Source of the DNA: Corbicula japonica
Lineage: Eukaryota > Mollusca > Bivalvia > Venerida > Cyrenidae
Length of the DNA stretch: 64,000 nt
Direction: 5' to 3'
NCBI GenBank assembly: GCA_038501625.1
Contig: JAZAYU010000182.1
Location: 124,001-188,000 of the forward strand
Within the stretch, counting starts at the first letter, position 1. Each line of letters begins with the position of its first letter. A program made the position numbers and the translations under genes. Under the pieces are notes generated by a model. It ran no database searches, was not told the origin of the DNA, and saw only the letters and a list, made by a program, of their open reading frames with translations. Shown in pieces: positions 40,501 to 43,500 of the stretch.

Positions 40501-43500
40501 CTCTACAATTTGTTATTCATGGGTTAAACTTAAATGACAGTATATGTCAATCTGACAATCTGACAATATTAAATATCTTGCCAAAACATTTTTCTTTATT
40601 TGTTTTGGTTTTTGTAGAAGTTCTTGGAAAATCTAGCTTGATAAATTATAGTGACTGAAGCTCATTATTTTATTTTTCACAATGTTCAGGGTGAACTGAA
40701 TCTTAATAACTCAACTTGCTAGTGTTGTATAACTCTGTCATTCAATTAATCGTTGTTTTAATGGTATATGTTGCAAGAAACGTATTTCATTTGCCCGAAT
40801 AGTTGAACCTTGAACCTGCTCTGATGGTACCGGTGTCCAGGCAGATCATTGTCTTCCTAAAAAGCTAATCTGTTCTTGGATAGCGGCAGAGAAGTTTAAC
40901 CCTTCACCTAGTGACTTAATTAAAGCTTTACTTCATGGATACATATTTTATCACATGGGCAAACAGTGTAAATCCAGATCAGCTTGCACTTCTGATGTGC
41001 CAGCTGATCTGGATCTACACTGTTTCACTTCCTGGGTCAGAAACAAGATTAAAATAGGGATTATTCTAGACCTCAAAAAGGGGCAGGGTGGCACAAAAAA
41101 GGGGCAGGGTGCTGACTGCTCAAAGGCAGGGCATATTTTGCTAACGTGATTTTGTTTAGAAAAAAAAGCTTAAAATTGTTAATGTACAAGTTATGTACAT
41201 GCTTTTGTTTTAGATTATTTAGTTGCTGCTTAAAATTGTATTGTTATCACTTATTTAACTTTTTTCAGAGATGAAAATCACAAACAATAGTTGGTGATGC
41301 ATAATGCCATGAGCTTAATCCTTTTATATTTTAAGGGATCTAGCTAGTAAAAAGTGCTATAATTTAAAATAGTGAAAACCTGCTAGAACTGCATACAAAA
41401 CTGGAATGGTTAATTGCATATATTGACACTGAAACAGTTATATATTTCTTCATTTCATTATATGTGTTTAACTGATTCATCATTAGATGTCTTGCAGATA
41501 CATAAAATGTATAATTCGGGTTCTTTGATTAATTTTAGATTTAAAGAGTGTTTAAAATTCATATCCGAAATTCGGACTATCCGAAATCATGTACACTTAC
41601 TCCAACTATAGATTTTCGGTGTGTTGATGAAGTTTTTCGGCAGCAAATTAATTGCATCGATAGAAATATGTGATCCTAATATTTTAGAACATTTTTGACT
41701 GTTTGATTGAGTTCTAAATTGTGTTATTTTAGAGGACAAAACCAAAAGCAGAATGTAGGCAAATCCATCAGTTTTCATTACTAACCGTAGAATATATTTC
41801 TTTTTCAGCAAATTATAGCTTTGCTTATCCTATTACTCAATAAAAAAATCATTCATTCCATAAAAATGCAATCTCTCCTATTAATTTTAAACGCAACTTG
41901 TTAAAATATATCGGCAAAAACGGAGCAACGTCCGTGAAATTGTAGATTTCATGATACGGTTCGGATGCGATTTCTTGACTGTTAAAAAGTTATGATAAAG
42001 CTTTTACCAAAATTATACTTTCTTTCGCATTTTAAACCATAATTCAGTTGAAAAATAATTGCAGAATTATTATTCAAATCTCGGTCATCGGTATTTACGC
42101 TTTGCGCAACAATTTGTAAACCCCGCAAAAAGAATTCGTATTATCAGAAATATTTAGACGTTGGTGTTCTAGATTCCTGGTATTACTGACGGTGGCATAA
42201 AAGTTTATCCATATTTTAACTCTGTGTCTTATTAATGTTACCTCAAATACACGTACATAACTTAAGATTCAATAATTAGGCGTACGGTTTTTGTTTTATT
42301 TGTCGGTTGCACTGGACACAGATCAAAGACTAAAGCCGACATATACATGTATCAAGGGACGCTGTTCACCCACCCTTGTTGCAAATTTAGATTAACGTCA
42401 TTCATTTTTACCTTGATAGAATTTTCAAGTTATGGTCTAAGCTGTCATCAATCAGTCTTATGTTGTGTATTCACTTGTTTATTCTCAATCAGTTTTATCG
42501 CGCTACATGTACGCTGGATGCAATCAGTTAGCGGAAAGGTGTTAGTATGACGCGGTACGATAATTTAAAGCAGTGTTTGACAGGCTTTAAAAAGGTGTCA
42601 GATCGGCGCATTACGATCATTAAAAAGGTGATTGACATCTATGATTGCAATTATAGATGGGCATTACTAAGGCAGGAGGGCGCGGTTTGCTAGCTGCGTT
42701 TGGGCAAAAGGGCGGAGCTTAAAAGGGGCAGGGCGGGGCGCCCTTCCATTCCGCGCTAGAATAATCCCTATAAAATGGGTTTTCAAATGTCAAATAAGCT
42801 GTGTTTGAGTGGTTAAAGGTTAAATACCTCAGTGTATCTCTTCTTTCTTCATTTTCTCTCTCTGGGAAACCTTGGCAAGAATGTCTAGAAATGTAATCAA
42901 GTTGAAAATAATCCTGGCCATATAAACCCTTTCCTCCATATATACGCATATTTACGCATGTGCAACCAGTGTAGATCCAGATCAGACGGCACATCCATGC
43001 CGTCTGATCAGGATTTGCACTGGTTGCAATAACCTAATGAATCAAAAAGCGAAATGTTCAGATCCTGATTAGACAGCACAGATCTACACTGTTTGGCATC
43101 GCAATTAATGTGTCTATGGAGGAAAGGGTTAACTTTTTCGAAAATTATTTATTTTAAGAAATCAAAAAACTAACCTTCCAACTCACAGGGGGTTTCCTTT
43201 TAAAAAATCAACTTGTTAAATGGGGGCCTACCGATATCCAGAGTTACCTCCCATTGAGAGTGGCCTCCCTTGCTGATTGGGTAGTTCCGGTTTAGAAGCG
43301 GTAATAAAGCGTAGCGTTAAAAGTGTAGATAAAAAGTTTCAAAGTGCTTTTGAAGTTAAAATGCATTGTCAAATTAACAAAAAAGTGAAACAGGCATATA
43401 AGGAATAACCATCATCTTTAATAAGTGATTTTAAGTTAATAACTAAATGCATCTTTACCTATTTACGTAACTGCACGTATCCTTTATGAAATTTTATTTA

